DNA of 64,000 bases from Pseudomonas fluorescens (GCF_005938625.1 NZ_VCNJ01000003.1:62001-126000); one strand, 5' to 3'. Counted from the stretch's first letter, positions 37,957 through 47,508 are shown. Made by a program: numbers and translations. The notes: generated from the letters alone by a model not told the origin.

Positions 37957-39204
37957 ATGGACGCTTTTAACTACCGTGGCGGGGAACTGTTTGCGGAAGG
38001 TGTGGCGCTGTCTGCCATCGCCGACCGCTTTGGCACGCCCACCTACGTTTACTCGCGCGCACACATCGAAGCCCAGTATCTGGCGTACGCCGATGCGCTG
38101 GCCGGCATGCCGCACCTGGTCTGCTTTGCGGTCAAGGCCAACTCCAACCTCGGCGTACTGAATGTCCTGGCGCGTCTGGGCGCCGGTTTCGACATCGTGT
38201 CCCGTGGCGAACTGGAACGCGTGCTCGCCGCTGGCGGCAGCCCTGAAAAAATCGTCTTCTCCGGTGTCGGCAAGACCCGTGACGACATGCGTCGTGCGCT
38301 GGAAGTCGGCGTGCACTGCTTCAACGTCGAATCCACTGACGAGCTCGAGCGCCTGCAAGTGGTTGCCGCCGAACTGGGCGTCCGCGCCCCGGTTTCGCTG
38401 CGTGTGAACCCGGACGTCGATGCCGGCACCCACCCGTACATTTCCACCGGTCTCAAAGAGAACAAGTTCGGCATCGCCATTGCCGACGCCGAAGACGTGT
38501 ACGTGCGCGCCGCGCATCTGCCGAACCTGGAAGTGGTTGGCGTCGACTGCCACATCGGTTCGCAACTGACCACGCTGCCACCGTTCCTCGATGCGCTCGA
38601 CCGTCTGCTGGATCTGGTCGATCGTCTCGGCGATTGCGGCATTCACCTGCGCCACATCGATCTCGGTGGTGGTTTGGGTGTGCGTTATCGCGATGAAGAG
38701 CCGCCATTGGCTGCCGACTACATCAAAGCTGTGCGCGAGCGCCTCAACGGTCGTGATCTGGCGCTGGTGTTCGAGCCGGGCCGTTTCATCGTTGCCAACG
38801 CCGGCGTGCTGCTGACTCAGGTCGAGTACCTCAAGCACACCGAACACAAGGATTTCGCCATCGTCGACGCGGCGATGAACGACCTGATCCGCCCGGCGCT
38901 GTATCAGGCGTGGATGGACGTTACCGCGGTCAAGCCGCGTGACACCGCTGCGCGCAAATACGACATCGTTGGCCCGATCTGCGAAACCGGTGACTTCCTC
39001 GCCAAGGATCGCGAATTGGCCCTGGCCGAAGGCGATCTGCTGGCGGTGCATTCGGCCGGCGCCTACGGTTTTGTGATGAGCTCCAACTACAACACCCGTG
39101 GCCGTGCCGCTGAAGTGTTGGTAGACGGTGATCAGGTTTTTGAAGTGCGTCGCCGCGAGACCGTGGCCGAGCTGTTTGCCGGCGAAAGCCTGCTGCCGGA
39201 GTAA
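37957..39204 (+). CDS. lysA: Diaminopimelate decarboxylase
   Basis: 415 residues; PLP enzyme making L-lysine from meso-diaminopimelate. PLP lysine is K60 in VCFAVKANSN; the substrate histidine motif DCHIGSQL and the catalytic-cysteine motif GPICETGDFLA are present, and GGGLGV binds phosphate. Second gene of the lptM-lysA-dapF-DUF484-xerC-HAD operon. Confidence 0.96.
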   Translation: MDAFNYRGGELFAEGVALSAIADRFGTPTYVYSRAHIEAQYLAYADALAGMPHLVCFAVKANSNLGVLNVLARLGAGFDIVSRGELERVLAAGGSPEKIVFSGVGKTRDDMRRALEVGVHCFNVESTDELERLQVVAAELGVRAPVSLRVNPDVDAGTHPYISTGLKENKFGIAIADAEDVYVRAAHLPNLEVVGVDCHIGSQLTTLPPFLDALDRLLDLVDRLGDCGIHLRHIDLGGGLGVRYRDEEPPLAADYIKAVRERLNGRDLALVFEPGRFIVANAGVLLTQVEYLKHTEHKDFAIVDAAMNDLIRPALYQAWMDVTAVKPRDTAARKYDIVGPICETGDFLAKDRELALAEGDLLAVHSAGAYGFVMSSNYNTRGRAAEVLVDGDQVFEVRRRETVAELFAGESLLPE

Positions 39205-39207
39205 CCC

Positions 39208-40038
39208 ATGCTGCTGCGTTTTACTAAAATGCACGGCTTGGGCAATGACTTCATGGTTCTCGACCTGGTCAGCCAGCACGCGCATATTCAGCCAAAGCAC
39301 GCCAAGCAATGGGGCGACCGCCACACCGGCATTGGTTTCGACCAATTGCTGATCGTCGAGGCGCCAAGCAACCCGGACGTGGATTTCCGTTATCGGATCT
39401 TCAATTCCGACGGCTCCGAAGTTGAGCAGTGCGGCAACGGTGCGCGCTGCTTTGCGCGCTTCGTGCTCGACAAGCGTCTGACCGCCAAGCGGCAGATCCG
39501 CGTCGAGACCAAGGGCGGCATCATCGAACTGGACGTACGTAACGACGGCCAGATCGGCGTGAACATGGGCGCTCCACGTCTGGTGCCGGCGGACATTCCG
39601 TTCGAAGCGCCAGCGCAAGCCATCAGCTATCAGCTGGAAGTCGATGGCACCACGGTCGAACTGGCCGCGGTGTCGATGGGCAACCCGCACGCGGTATTGC
39701 GCGTGCAGGACATCAACAGTGCACCGGTGCATGAGTTGGGGCCGAAAATCGAACACCACCCGCGCTTCCCCGCGCGAGTGAATGTCGGTTTTCTCCAGGT
39801 CATCGACCGCAACCGTGCGCAGTTGCGCGTATGGGAACGCGGTGCCGGGGAAACCCAGGCCTGCGGCACCGGCGCGTGTGCAGCGGCTGTCGCTGCGATC
39901 AGCCAGGGGTGGATGGATTCGCCGCTATTGATAGACCTGCCCGGCGGGCGTCTGTCCATTGAATGGGCAGGCCCTGGCCAACCGGTACTGATGACCGGTC
40001 CGGCAGTGCGTGTATACGAAGGACAAGTACGTCTTTGA
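39208..40038 (+). CDS. dapF: Diaminopimelate epimerase
   Basis: 276 residues; interconverts LL- and meso-diaminopimelate with two cysteines, Cys75 in EQCGNGARC and the Cys of [12 protein letters not shown]-terminus [15 protein letters not shown] is typical. It starts 3 bases after lysA; the two enzymes are consecutive steps of lysine synthesis. Confidence 0.96.
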   Translation: MLLRFTKMHGLGNDFMVLDLVSQHAHIQPKHAKQWGDRHTGIGFDQLLIVEAPSNPDVDFRYRIFNSDGSEVEQCGNGARCFARFVLDKRLTAKRQIRVETKGGIIELDVRNDGQIGVNMGAPRLVPADIPFEAPAQAISYQLEVDGTTVELAAVSMGNPHAVLRVQDINSAPVHELGPKIEHHPRFPARVNVGFLQVIDRNRAQLRVWERGAGETQACGTGACAAAVAAISQGWMDSPLLIDLPGGRLSIEWAGPGQPVLMTGPAVRVYEGQVRL

Positions 40039-40051
40039 GTGAGCAGAAACC

Positions 40052-40777
40052 ATGACCGATAAGCCTCAGGTACCCGCCCGACAGTCCGACGAATCAGCGT
40101 CCGAGAGCCTGGAGGCGGCAGCGGTTGCCGCATACCTCGAGGCGCATCCGGACTTCTTCGTCGAGCACGAAGAACTGCTGCCCGCCCTGCGCATTCCTCA
40201 CCAGCGTGGCGATACCGTTTCGCTGGTCGAGCGGCAGATGACCATTCTGCGCGACCGCAACATCGAGATGCGTCATCGCCTCTCACAGTTGATGGACGTC
40301 GCCCGCGACAACGACCGCCTGTTCGACAAGACTCGCCGCCTGATTCTTTCCCTGATGGACGCCGCCAGCCTGGAAGACGTGGTGATCAGCGTCGAAGACA
40401 GTCTGCGTCAGGATTTCCAGGTGCCTTTTGTCAGCCTGATCCTGCTCGGCGACAACCCGGCGCCGGTCGGGCGCTGGGTCAGCCACGCCGACGCGCAAGT
40501 CGCCATCGGTGGCCTGCTCACCGAAGGCAAAAGCGTCAGCGGTAGCCTGCGCGAGCATGAGCTGGACTTCCTCTTCGGCGAAGAACAGCGCAAGCAGATC
40601 GGCTCCACCGCCGTGGTCGCCGTCAGCCATCAAGGCATCCACGGGATTCTGGCGATCGCCAGCCGTGATCCGCAGCACTACAAGAGTTCGGTGGGTACGC
40701 TGTTCCTCAGCTACATCGCCGAAGTCATGGGCCGCGTGCTGCCACGGGTCAACAGCTCCCTGCGCTCGGTACGCTGA
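40052..40777 (+). CDS. DUF484 family protein (GAF-like)
   Basis: 241 residues: N-terminal helical segment with [20 protein letters not shown], a short coiled coil ([18 protein letters not shown]), then a GAF-type domain. Always found between dapF and xerC in gammaproteobacteria; function unknown. 13 bases after dapF, 2 before xerC. Confidence 0.9.
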   Translation: MTDKPQVPARQSDESASESLEAAAVAAYLEAHPDFFVEHEELLPALRIPHQRGDTVSLVERQMTILRDRNIEMRHRLSQLMDVARDNDRLFDKTRRLILSLMDAASLEDVVISVEDSLRQDFQVPFVSLILLGDNPAPVGRWVSHADAQVAIGGLLTEGKSVSGSLREHELDFLFGEEQRKQIGSTAVVAVSHQGIHGILAIASRDPQHYKSSVGTLFLSYIAEVMGRVLPRVNSSLRSVR

Positions 40778-40779
40778 AT

Positions 40780-41679
40780 ATGGAACGACAACTGGACGCT
40801 TACTGCGAACACTTGCGCAGTGAGCGACAGGTGTCGCCGCACACGCTGTCGGCCTATCGCCGCGACCTCGACAAAGTCCTTGGCTGGTGCGTGAAACAGA
40901 ACATCGGCAGCTGGGCCGCGCTGGATATTCAGCGCCTGCGCAGCCTGATCGCCCGCTTGCATGCGCAGGGCCAGTCCTCGCGCAGCCTCGCCCGATTGCT
41001 TTCGGCGGTGCGCGGGCTCTATCACTATCTGAATCGCGAAGGCCTTTGCGATCACGATCCGGCCACGGGTCTGGCGCCCCCGAAAGGCGAACGTCGCCTG
41101 CCGAAAACCCTCGACACCGACCGTGCACTGCAATTGCTTGAAGGGGCGGTGGAGGATGATTTTCTTGCACGGCGCGATCAGGCGATTCTTGAGTTGTTCT
41201 ATTCCTCCGGCCTGCGCCTTTCCGAACTGACCGGGCTCAATCTTGATCAGCTGGACCTCGCCGACGGCATGGTTCAAGTCCTCGGCAAGGGCAGTAAAAC
41301 CCGGCTGCTACCGGTGGGTAAAAAGGCCCGCGAAGCACTGGAACAATGGCTGCCGTTACGGGCCATGACCAACTCCGCAGACGACGCCGTGTTCGTCAGC
41401 CAGCAAGGCCGGCGCCTCGGCCCGCGAGCGATTCAGGTGCGGGTCAAACTCGCCGGCGAACGCGAATTGGGGCAGAACCTGCACCCGCACATGCTGCGCC
41501 ACTCCTTCGCCAGCCATCTGCTCGAATCCTCGCAGGATCTGCGCGCGGTGCAGGAACTGCTCGGCCACTCCGACATCAAGACCACGCAGATCTACACCCA
41601 CCTGGACTTCCAGCACCTGGCGGCGGTCTACGACAGCGCCCATCCACGGGCCAAACGCATGAAAGGCGATGATTCATGA
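40780..41679 (+). CDS. xerC: Tyrosine recombinase XerC
   Basis: 299 residues. SAM-like N-terminal domain and catalytic domain with Arg in [11 protein letters not shown], Lys in [17 protein letters not shown] (His-x-x-Arg), [14 protein letters not shown] (His and nucleophile Tyr). With XerD it resolves chromosome dimers at dif. Being in this conserved operon, it is the housekeeping enzyme, not an island integrase. Confidence 0.95.
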   Translation: MERQLDAYCEHLRSERQVSPHTLSAYRRDLDKVLGWCVKQNIGSWAALDIQRLRSLIARLHAQGQSSRSLARLLSAVRGLYHYLNREGLCDHDPATGLAPPKGERRLPKTLDTDRALQLLEGAVEDDFLARRDQAILELFYSSGLRLSELTGLNLDQLDLADGMVQVLGKGSKTRLLPVGKKAREALEQWLPLRAMTNSADDAVFVSQQGRRLGPRAIQVRVKLAGERELGQNLHPHMLRHSFASHLLESSQDLRAVQELLGHSDIKTTQIYTHLDFQHLAAVYDSAHPRAKRMKGDDS

Positions 41680-42374
41680 GCATCCAGTTGATCACCTTCG
41701 ACCTCGACGACACCCTCTGGGACACCGCCCCGGTGATCGTCAGCGCCGAAGCGGTGTTGCGCGAATGGTTGAGCGAACATGCGCCGAATCTGGGCGCCGT
41801 GCCGGTGGAGCATTTATGGGCGATTCGTGAGCGTGTATTGGCGAATGAACCGGGGCTGAAACACCGCATCAGCGCGCTACGTCGGCGGGTGTTGTTTCAT
41901 GCGATGGAAGACGCTGGGTACGCCCATGGAGAAGCAACCGACTTGGCGGACAAGGGCTTTGAAGTGTTTCTGCATGCACGGCATCAGATCGAAGTGTTCC
42001 CTGAAGTCGAGCCGGTGCTGGAGATTCTCGCCAATCACTATGCGCTTGGCGTGGTCACCAATGGCAATGCCGATGTGCGTCGATTGGGCCTGGCGGACTA
42101 CTTCAAGTTTGCCTTGTGTGCGGAAGACATCGGCATCGCCAAACCGGATGCCCGGTTGTTCCACGAAGCCTTGCAGCGCGGTGGCGCCACCGCCGAAACC
42201 GCCGTACATATCGGCGATCATCCCGGCGATGACATTGCCGGGGCGCAGCAGGCCGGGTTGCGGGCGATCTGGTTCAACCCGGCGGGTAAAACCTGGGAAG
42301 CGGATCGCTTGCCGGACGCCGAAATCCGCAGCCTTACCGATTTGCCAGCCGTTCTCGCACCCTGGAACCGCTGA
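41676..42374 (+). CDS. HAD-superfamily hydrolase
   Basis: 232 residues with motif [13 protein letters not shown], motif [10 protein letters not shown], the motif III lysine in IAKPDARLF and motif [15 protein letters not shown]. Probably a small-molecule phosphatase, YigB-like by its operon position after xerC. It overlaps xerC by 4 bases (ATGA). Confidence 0.9.
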   Translation: MSIQLITFDLDDTLWDTAPVIVSAEAVLREWLSEHAPNLGAVPVEHLWAIRERVLANEPGLKHRISALRRRVLFHAMEDAGYAHGEATDLADKGFEVFLHARHQIEVFPEVEPVLEILANHYALGVVTNGNADVRRLGLADYFKFALCAEDIGIAKPDARLFHEALQRGGATAETAVHIGDHPGDDIAGAQQAGLRAIWFNPAGKTWEADRLPDAEIRSLTDLPAVLAPWNR

Positions 42375-42449
42375 AAAGATCGCAGCCTTCGGCAGCTCCT
42401 ACAGGGAAACGCATTCCAATGTAGGAGCTGCCGAAGGCTGCGATCTTTT
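42374..42449. repeat. Type B inverted repeat pair 3
   Basis: AAAAGATCGCAGCCTTCGGC and its inverted partner begin at the HAD stop codon, between converging genes. Confidence 0.9.
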
Positions 42450-42467
42450 GATCTTTTCATCACCCAT

Positions 42468-42498
42468 GAAAAAGCCCGCAGCGACGGCGGGCTTTTTC
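42468..42498. terminator. Bidirectional intrinsic terminator between the HAD gene and sutA
   Basis: GAAAAAGCCCGC-AGCGACG-GCGGGCTTTTTC. Confidence 0.88.
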
Positions 42499-42517
42499 AG
42501 CAAGCAAGCGGCACGCC

Positions 42518-42844
42518 TCAGATAGGGCGGCTACCGTACTTGTTGTCTGGCTTCTTCGGAGGATCGGCGACCACATTGGCCTCCACTTCCTGCACTTTTC
42601 CGCCGCGCGACAGGAACTCTTCCATGGCCTTGGCCAGGGCGTCGCGTTCCTTGTTCTTGGCTTCAATGCTCGGCAACTCGTCTACCGACACCGCAGCCTT
42701 GGCTTTGCCTTTGGCAGCCGGGGCCGGCGTATCGTCACCGCCATCGTCGTCAGCAACGTCTTCCGCTGCTGCTTCCAGACCTTCCTCGGCCTCGTCTTCG
42801 TCGCCTACTTCGAGGTCGTCGTTTTCCAGATCATCGTCGCTCAT
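42518..42844 (-). CDS. sutA: Transcriptional regulator SutA (survival under transitions)
   Basis: 108 residues. A long acidic, disordered N-terminal half (EVGDEDEAEEGLEAAAEDV onward) precedes the conserved C-terminal half: ALAKAMEEFLSRGGKVQEVE, then NVVADPPKKPDNKYGSRP. SutA binds RNA polymerase and promotes transcription during slow growth in P. aeruginosa. The identification rests on the near-identical C-terminal half. Confidence 0.9.
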   Translation of the reverse strand: MSDDDLENDDLEVGDEDEAEEGLEAAAEDVADDDGGDDTPAPAAKGKAKAAVSVDELPSIEAKNKERDALAKAMEEFLSRGGKVQEVEANVVADPPKKPDNKYGSRPI

Positions 42845-42946
42845 GTTCTACCTCATGACTTGCGAAAAGCAGATTAGTTATAGACCAGCTTTGGCAACTG
42901 TCGAAAGTCGCCGTTAAAAAATCAGTAACCATTGGTGACCAACGGT

Positions 42947-43372
42947 TTATGCCCCTTCACCGTGCAAGGTGGCGAGGACTTTTCGAGCACCGCCATGATC
43001 ACGGTGCTCGCCCAGATAAACGCCTTGCCAGGTCCCCAGTGCCAGGCGACCTGCCGAAACCGGCAGACTGATCTGGCAACCAAGCACGCTGGCCTTGAAG
43101 TGCGCCGGGAGGTCGTCCAGGCCTTCGTCGTTATGCTCATAGCCGTCTGTTCCTTGTGGGATCAGACGATTGAAAAATCGTTCGAAGTCGCGACGGACCG
43201 CCGGATCGGCGTTCTCGTTGATGGTCAACGACGCCGAGGTATGCTGCAGCCACAAATGCAACAGACCGACCCGGCACTCCCTGAGTTCAGGCAGGCCTTT
43301 GATCAACTCGTCCGTTACCAGATGAAAGCCCCGGGGCCGTGCCCGCAGGGTTATCAGAGTCTGTTGCCACAT
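42947..43372 (-). CDS. YjbQ family protein (UPF0047)
   Basis: 141 residues from the ATG at 43372 (MWQQTLITL). Conserved [18 protein letters not shown] and [13 protein letters not shown] blocks hold the histidines and aspartate of this metal-binding family, reported to have weak thiamin-phosphate synthase activity. It lies between amtB and sutA on the same strand, as in other pseudomonads. Confidence 0.9.
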   Translation of the reverse strand: MWQQTLITLRARPRGFHLVTDELIKGLPELRECRVGLLHLWLQHTSASLTINENADPAVRRDFERFFNRLIPQGTDGYEHNDEGLDDLPAHFKASVLGCQISLPVSAGRLALGTWQGVYLGEHRDHGGARKVLATLHGEGA

Positions 43373-43542
43373 ACAGTTCTCCGCACGTTCGGGGCGCATT
43401 CTAGCGCGCTCTGGGAAAAAACAAAGGCCCTAATACTCGCGCAATGACGTAAGACTTTGGCGGGTGAAAAACCGCCGTCGTAAACACGACTAAAGGCGTA
43501 CGAAAAATCCTTTCAGCCTGTCGCTTAATGACAAATCCCGGA

Positions 43543-43577
43543 CAAAAAAATGCCCGGCGAACCGGGCAATTTTTTTC
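43543..43577 (-). terminator. Intrinsic terminator of the glnK-amtB operon
   Basis: Minus-strand reading: AAAAAAATTGCCCGG-TTCG-CCGGGCATTTTTTT, 12 bases past the amtB stop. Confidence 0.92.
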
Positions 43578-43588
43578 AGTGCGCGTAC

Positions 43589-44926
43589 TTACAGGTTGTA
43601 GCCGCGTTCGTTGTGTTGTGCCAGATCGAGGCCGACCGACTCTTCTTCCTCGGTTACACGCAGACCCATCACGGCGTCCAGGACCTTGAGGATGATGAAG
43701 GTGACGATCGCCGTGTAGATCACAGTGAAGCCAACACCTTTGCACTGAATCCACACTTGTGCGGCGATGTCGGTCACGGTGCCGAAGCCACCCAGCGACG
43801 GTGCAGCGAACACACCGGTGAGGATCGCGCCGAGGATACCGCCGATACCGTGTACGCCGAAGGCATCCAGGGAGTCGTCATAACCGAGCTTGCGTTTCAG
43901 GGTGGTGGCGCAGAAGAAGCACACCACGCCTGCGGCCAGACCGATCACCAGTGCGCCCATCGGGCCCACGGTGCCGGCAGCCGGAGTGATCGCGACCAGA
44001 CCGGCAACCACACCCGAAGCGATGCCCAGTGCGCTTGGCTTGCCGTGGGTGACCCACTCGGCAAACATCCAGCCCAGCGCCGCCGCAGCGGTAGCGATTT
44101 GGGTGACCAGCATTGCCATACCGGCAGTGCCGTTGGCCGCCGCAGCGGAACCGGCGTTGAAGCCGAACCAGCCAACCCACAGCATCGCCGCGCCCATCAA
44201 GGTGTAACCGAGGTTGTGTGGAGCCATCGGGGTGGTCGGGAAGCCTTTACGCTTGCCCAGCACCAGGCAGGCAATCAGACCAGCGACACCGGCGTTGATG
44301 TGCACCACGGTGCCACCCGCGAAATCGAGCACGCCCCAGTCCCACATCAGGCCGCCGTTACCGGACCAGACCATGTGCGCGATCGGTGCATAAACCAGGG
44401 TGAACCAGATGCCCATGAAGATCAGCATCGCGGAGAACTTCATGCGCTCGGCGAACGCACCGACGATCAGCGCCGGGGTGATGATCGCGAAGGTCATCTG
44501 GAAGGTGATGAACACCGCCTCAGGGAACAGCGCCGCAGGGCCGGTCAGGCTCGAAGGCGTGACACCGGCGAGGAACGCCTTGCCCATGCCGCCGAAGAAC
44601 GAGTTGAAATTGACGACGCCCTGCTCCATGCCGGTGGTGTCGAACGCGATGCTGTAGCCATAAATGACCCACAGGATGCTGATCAGACCGGTAATGGCGA
44701 AGCACTGCATCATCACGGAAAGAATGTTTTTCGAGCGAACCATGCCGCCGTAGAACAGCGCCAGGCCGGGGATGGTCATGAACAGCACAAGTGCTGTCGA
44801 GGTGAGCATCCAGGCAGTGTCGCCGGAATTGAGGACCGGGGCCGCCACTTCGTCTGCCGCCATAGCAAGGCCGGGCATTACGATAGACAACAGGGCTCCT
44901 AGCCCTGCGAATTTACGCAGAGTCAT
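43589..44926 (-). CDS. amtB: Ammonium transporter AmtB
   Basis: 445 residues: signal peptide (cleavage near AMAADE), then 11 membrane helices. Family blocks DTAWMLTSTALVLFMTIPGL, MIWFTLVYAPIAHMVW-like and the signature DFAGGTVVHINAGVAGL are present, including the pore histidines. Transports ammonium and is gated by GlnK, encoded immediately upstream. Operon driven by the sigma-54 promoter described at 45508. Confidence 0.95.
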   Translation of the reverse strand: MTLRKFAGLGALLSIVMPGLAMAADEVAAPVLNSGDTAWMLTSTALVLFMTIPGLALFYGGMVRSKNILSVMMQCFAITGLISILWVIYGYSIAFDTTGMEQGVVNFNSFFGGMGKAFLAGVTPSSLTGPAALFPEAVFITFQMTFAIITPALIVGAFAERMKFSAMLIFMGIWFTLVYAPIAHMVWSGNGGLMWDWGVLDFAGGTVVHINAGVAGLIACLVLGKRKGFPTTPMAPHNLGYTLMGAAMLWVGWFGFNAGSAAAANGTAGMAMLVTQIATAAAALGWMFAEWVTHGKPSALGIASGVVAGLVAITPAAGTVGPMGALVIGLAAGVVCFFCATTLKRKLGYDDSLDAFGVHGIGGILGAILTGVFAAPSLGGFGTVTDIAAQVWIQCKGVGFTVIYTAIVTFIILKVLDAVMGLRVTEEEESVGLDLAQHNERGYNL

Positions 44927-44964
44927 ATTGTTTTCTCCTGGGGCGTTGGGGTTTGTGGCGGCGC

Positions 44965-45468
<504 letters not shown>

Positions 45469-45507
45469 TCACAGCGACTGCATCAGTGCATGGGTCGAAG
45501 GTGACTA

Positions 45508-45523
45508 AGCAGAAAGCTTGCCA
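45508..45523 (-). promoter_or_regulatory. Sigma-54 (RpoN) promoter of glnK-amtB
   Basis: On the minus strand TGGCAAGCTTTCTGCT: GG and GC spaced by exactly 10 bases, as required for -24/-12. The predicted start is near 45498, giving a leader of about 195 bases to glnK. A weaker alternative (AGGCAC..TTAG) is at about 45359-45374. Confidence 0.7.
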
Positions 45524-45598
45524 TCTCGCCAAAAACCTCTGATTTCAATCCCTTGGCCGCTGCCGCACGCCATCCCGTGCAAAACCCCATCCGGATAC

Positions 45599-45646
45599 GC
45601 ACAACAACGGTGCGTCGCCGTCCGTCCGCCTGCGCGAAAAGCGTGC
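45599..45646 (-). promoter_or_regulatory. Paired NtrC binding sites upstream of glnK
   Basis: Site 1 GCAC-N7-GTGC at 45599-45613 (centre about -108 from the predicted start) and site 2 TGCGC-GAAAAGC-GTGCA at 45631-45647 (centre about -141). The 33-base spacing is three helical turns, the classic NtrC enhancer layout. Confidence 0.65.
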
Positions 45647-45662
45647 ATCCTTGACCACGAGA

Positions 45663-45689
45663 TTGACTATAGACACTGCGTGATACACT
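45663..45689 (+). promoter_or_regulatory. Candidate sigma-70 promoter of ubiK
   Basis: TTGACT (45663-45668) and extended -10 TGATACACT (45681-45689) with a 15-base spacer, about 30 bases before the ubiK ATG. Confidence 0.4.
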
Positions 45690-45717
45690 GCCGGCCATTG
45701 TTTCCAGGACATCCACC

Positions 45718-45978
45718 ATGCTCGCGCCCAAAGACTTCCTCGACGCCCTGAGCGGCACCGCCTCCCGCCTCTTCAGCGGTGACACCCCGCTGCCGAAAGC
45801 CGAAATCGAAAGCCAGTTCAAGATGCTGCTGCAAAGCGCCTTCAGCAAACTCGACCTGGTCAGCCGCGAAGAATTCGACAGCCAGATGGTCGTACTGGCC
45901 CGCACTCGCGCCCGCCTCGAAAGCCTCGAAGCCAAAGTCGCCGAGATGGAAGCCAAGCTGACACCGCCCGCGGAATAA
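45718..45978 (+). CDS. ubiK: Ubiquinone biosynthesis accessory factor UbiK
   Basis: 86 residues: FKMLLQSAFSKLDLVSREEF followed by a C-terminal coiled coil (RARLESLEAKVAEMEAKL), the BMFP/YqiC architecture. UbiK supports aerobic coenzyme Q synthesis as part of the soluble Ubi complex. Divergent from glnK; its upstream region is shared with the NtrC sites. Confidence 0.9.
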   Translation: MLAPKDFLDALSGTASRLFSGDTPLPKAEIESQFKMLLQSAFSKLDLVSREEFDSQMVVLARTRARLESLEAKVAEMEAKLTPPAE

Positions 45979-45988
45979 TCCGCGCCCC

Positions 45989-46020
45989 CTGTAGGAGCTG
46001 CCGAAGGCTGCGATCTTTTG
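45989..46020. repeat. Type B repeat, single half
   Basis: CTGTAGGAGCTGCCGAAGGC followed by TGCGATCTTTTG, without an inverted partner. It marks the left edge of the accessory island. Confidence 0.85.
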
Positions 46021-46131
46021 ATCTCCAGCCCTTCAACCATCCCGGCAACGTCCTACAACCTGCACCACCGCCGTCCGATTGCGCCGAAAAGCCCAGGTTT
46101 CTAAGCTCACCCGATGCTGAATGTTCAGCAC

Positions 46132-46300
46132 CGGGTTTGGCGACCCGAACAGCTTAAGGCGCACGACAACCATGATGGCGGCTACATTTACCGCCACATC
46201 GTTTCATGGCGGTTGTGCGTGGGAGACCTTCGGGTCTGCCGGGTTCCTTTTGCTCCGGTTCGCCAACCCGCGTACAACTGCCACCCAATCGTTTGGCGAC
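46132..46300 (+). ncRNA. C4-antisense-RNA-like structured element upstream of the Bro-N gene
   Basis: Closing stem GGCGGTTGTGCG (46208-46219) with CGTACAACTGCC (46271-46282) encloses a UUCG hairpin AGACC-TTCG-GGTCT (46224-46237) and a stem GGGTT (46241-46245)/AACCC (46265-46269). The segment TTCGCCAA (46259-46266) is complementary to two flanking copies of TTTGGCGAC (about 46137 and 46291). Two hairpins with flanking complementary strands just ahead of an antirepressor-like gene is the layout of phage C4 antisense RNA. A second stem (GCGCAC..CCATGA with TCATGG..GTGCG, from 46160) could compete. Family membership is from memory, not a covariance search. Confidence 0.55.
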
Positions 46301-46337
46301 GATTGAGGGCAGCCCCTTAAGCAAGAGGAACTGCTCA

Positions 46338-46864
46338 ATGAATCAAGAAGAGACTTATCTGACACCGCACATCTTCACCCGCCACAAACTCCCCCTCCAC
46401 GCCCTCCTCATCCAGAACCAACCGTGGTTCTGCGCCCGAGACCTGAGCCGCCTGCTGCACATCTACCTCAACGAACGCATGCTGCGAAAACTCGACCCGA
46501 CCAATACCAAACCCGCAAAACCTTGATCCACAACCAGATCGAAAACACCCTGCTGATCAGCGAATCAGGCATCTACGCCCTCCTCGTCTACCACTACTGC
46601 CCCGAATACCGAGCGCTGCGCGAATGGCTCACCCACCAAGTCATCCCCACCCTGCGCGACGCCCAACACCCCAGCACAAGCGAACGCCCACACCTCAGCT
46701 TGCTCAACTGGCCGGACATGACGTTGAGTTTGTTGCATTGGAATAATCAACCGTGGATACGGTTGCAGGATGTGCCGCAGATGATGGTGGAACGGGAACA
46801 GACCAAGCGCCCAATGACGGGGCCATGGTGGAAAAGAGCTTCGCGGATGCTGCAATCCCTATAA
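46338..46864 (+). pseudogene. Bro-N antirepressor-like gene with a single frameshift
   Basis: Frame 1 from the ATG at 46338 (after AGGAACTG) encodes MNQEETYLTPHIFTRHKLPL and then FCARDLSRLLHIYLNERM, a Bro-N beginning, and stops at 46526. The rest (TLLISESGIYALLVYHYCPE, LREWLTHQVIPTLRDAQ, LSLLHWNNQPWIRLQDVP) continues to 46864 in another frame. Adding one base in CTCGACCCGACC near 46499 restores LDPDQYQTRKTLI and a 175-residue protein of normal family form. Bro-N proteins bind DNA or antagonise phage repressors. Its end overlaps the convergent higA by 6 bases. Confidence 0.8.
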
Positions 46865-47128
46865 ACCCGCATGCCGGAGCTGGGCCCTGCGCAAATCGTA
46901 AGTCGATTGAAAATTGATCCAGAACTCAGGCGTAGTGTTGAGATGAGTGGCAAGGCTGATTGCCAGATCGGCGCAGATCCCGAGCTGGCATTTCACAAGC
47001 TTTTCGATCTCACTTTCGGGCCAGTTCGTGGGCATGGCCAGATCCATGACGGTCATGCCCAACGGCTCCATGAATTCCTTATTCAGAACCTCGCCCGGAT
47101 GAATCGGGCGCATACCATTGCGATCCAT
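46859..47128 (-). CDS. HigA-type antitoxin / XRE-family regulator without partner toxin
   Basis: 89 residues from the ATG at 47128, 6 bases after GGAGG. MRPIHPGEVLNKEFMEPLGM is the HigA opening; the helix-turn-helix follows, with CADLAISLATHLNTTPEFWI and NFQSTYDLRRAQ closing. HigA normally pairs with a HigB RNase encoded just upstream; here the upstream 200 bases contain no HigB frame. The recognition-helix region is unusual (MPTNWPESEIEKLVKCQ). Confidence 0.85.
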   Translation of the reverse strand: MDRNGMRPIHPGEVLNKEFMEPLGMTVMDLAMPTNWPESEIEKLVKCQLGICADLAISLATHLNTTPEFWINFQSTYDLRRAQLRHAGL

Positions 47129-47329
47129 TTTTCGCCTCCAGAGGCTGCATTGAACGGCCAAACTGGAGCATCCGACTCCCGGATTCAAGACCTTCACCCC
47201 CCTTTCGCCGGCGTCCTACAACTATTAGGGCATGGCCCTACAAACATTAGCGTCTGCGCCCAGTTACGCAGCCCTTACGCATGTCATTACATTGGCGAAC
47301 GAAATACGCCCATCAAGATGGAGGTATCT

Positions 47330-47500
47330 GTGAAAGATAAGAAGAGGAAGGAAAAGCTATTTCAGATTGTTGATTTACACCTCGAAGCACTCCGTTTGGC
47401 TGGGGATATGTCAGCCAACCAACGGCGATTTATTGAAGTTGCTGTTACATCTGGGCCAGCGCTTGAGCCAAGCGGCGTGCTGGCCGGTAGAAGATCCTGA
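47330..47500 (+). CDS. Small basic protein, 56 residues, paralogue 1
   Basis: GTG start at 47330 directly after GGAGGTATCT; an ATG at 47318 is an alternative. The basic N-terminus (KDKKRKEK) is followed by MSANQRRFIEVA and EPSGVLAGRRS. It aligns without gaps to the 56-residue protein at 48531 (23 identical positions by eye). I do not recognise the family. A strong terminator follows at once, which supports expression as a unit. The upstream gene, if any, has been lost; higA runs the other way. Confidence 0.6.
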   Translation: MKDKKRKEKLFQIVDLHLEALRLAGDMSANQRRFIEVAVTSGPALEPSGVLAGRRS

Positions 47501-47508
47501 GTGAAAAA

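Noticed and set aside
40780..41679. Tyrosine recombinase as a sign of an integrated element
   Set aside because: It is XerC in its conserved dapF-DUF484-xerC-HAD operon, not an island integrase.
46150..46320. The structured leader as a tRNA-like or attachment site
   Set aside because: The three-way shape superficially resembles a tRNA cloverleaf, but there is no T-loop consensus, anticodon arm or CCA-proximal stem of 7 pairs, and no integrase nearby.
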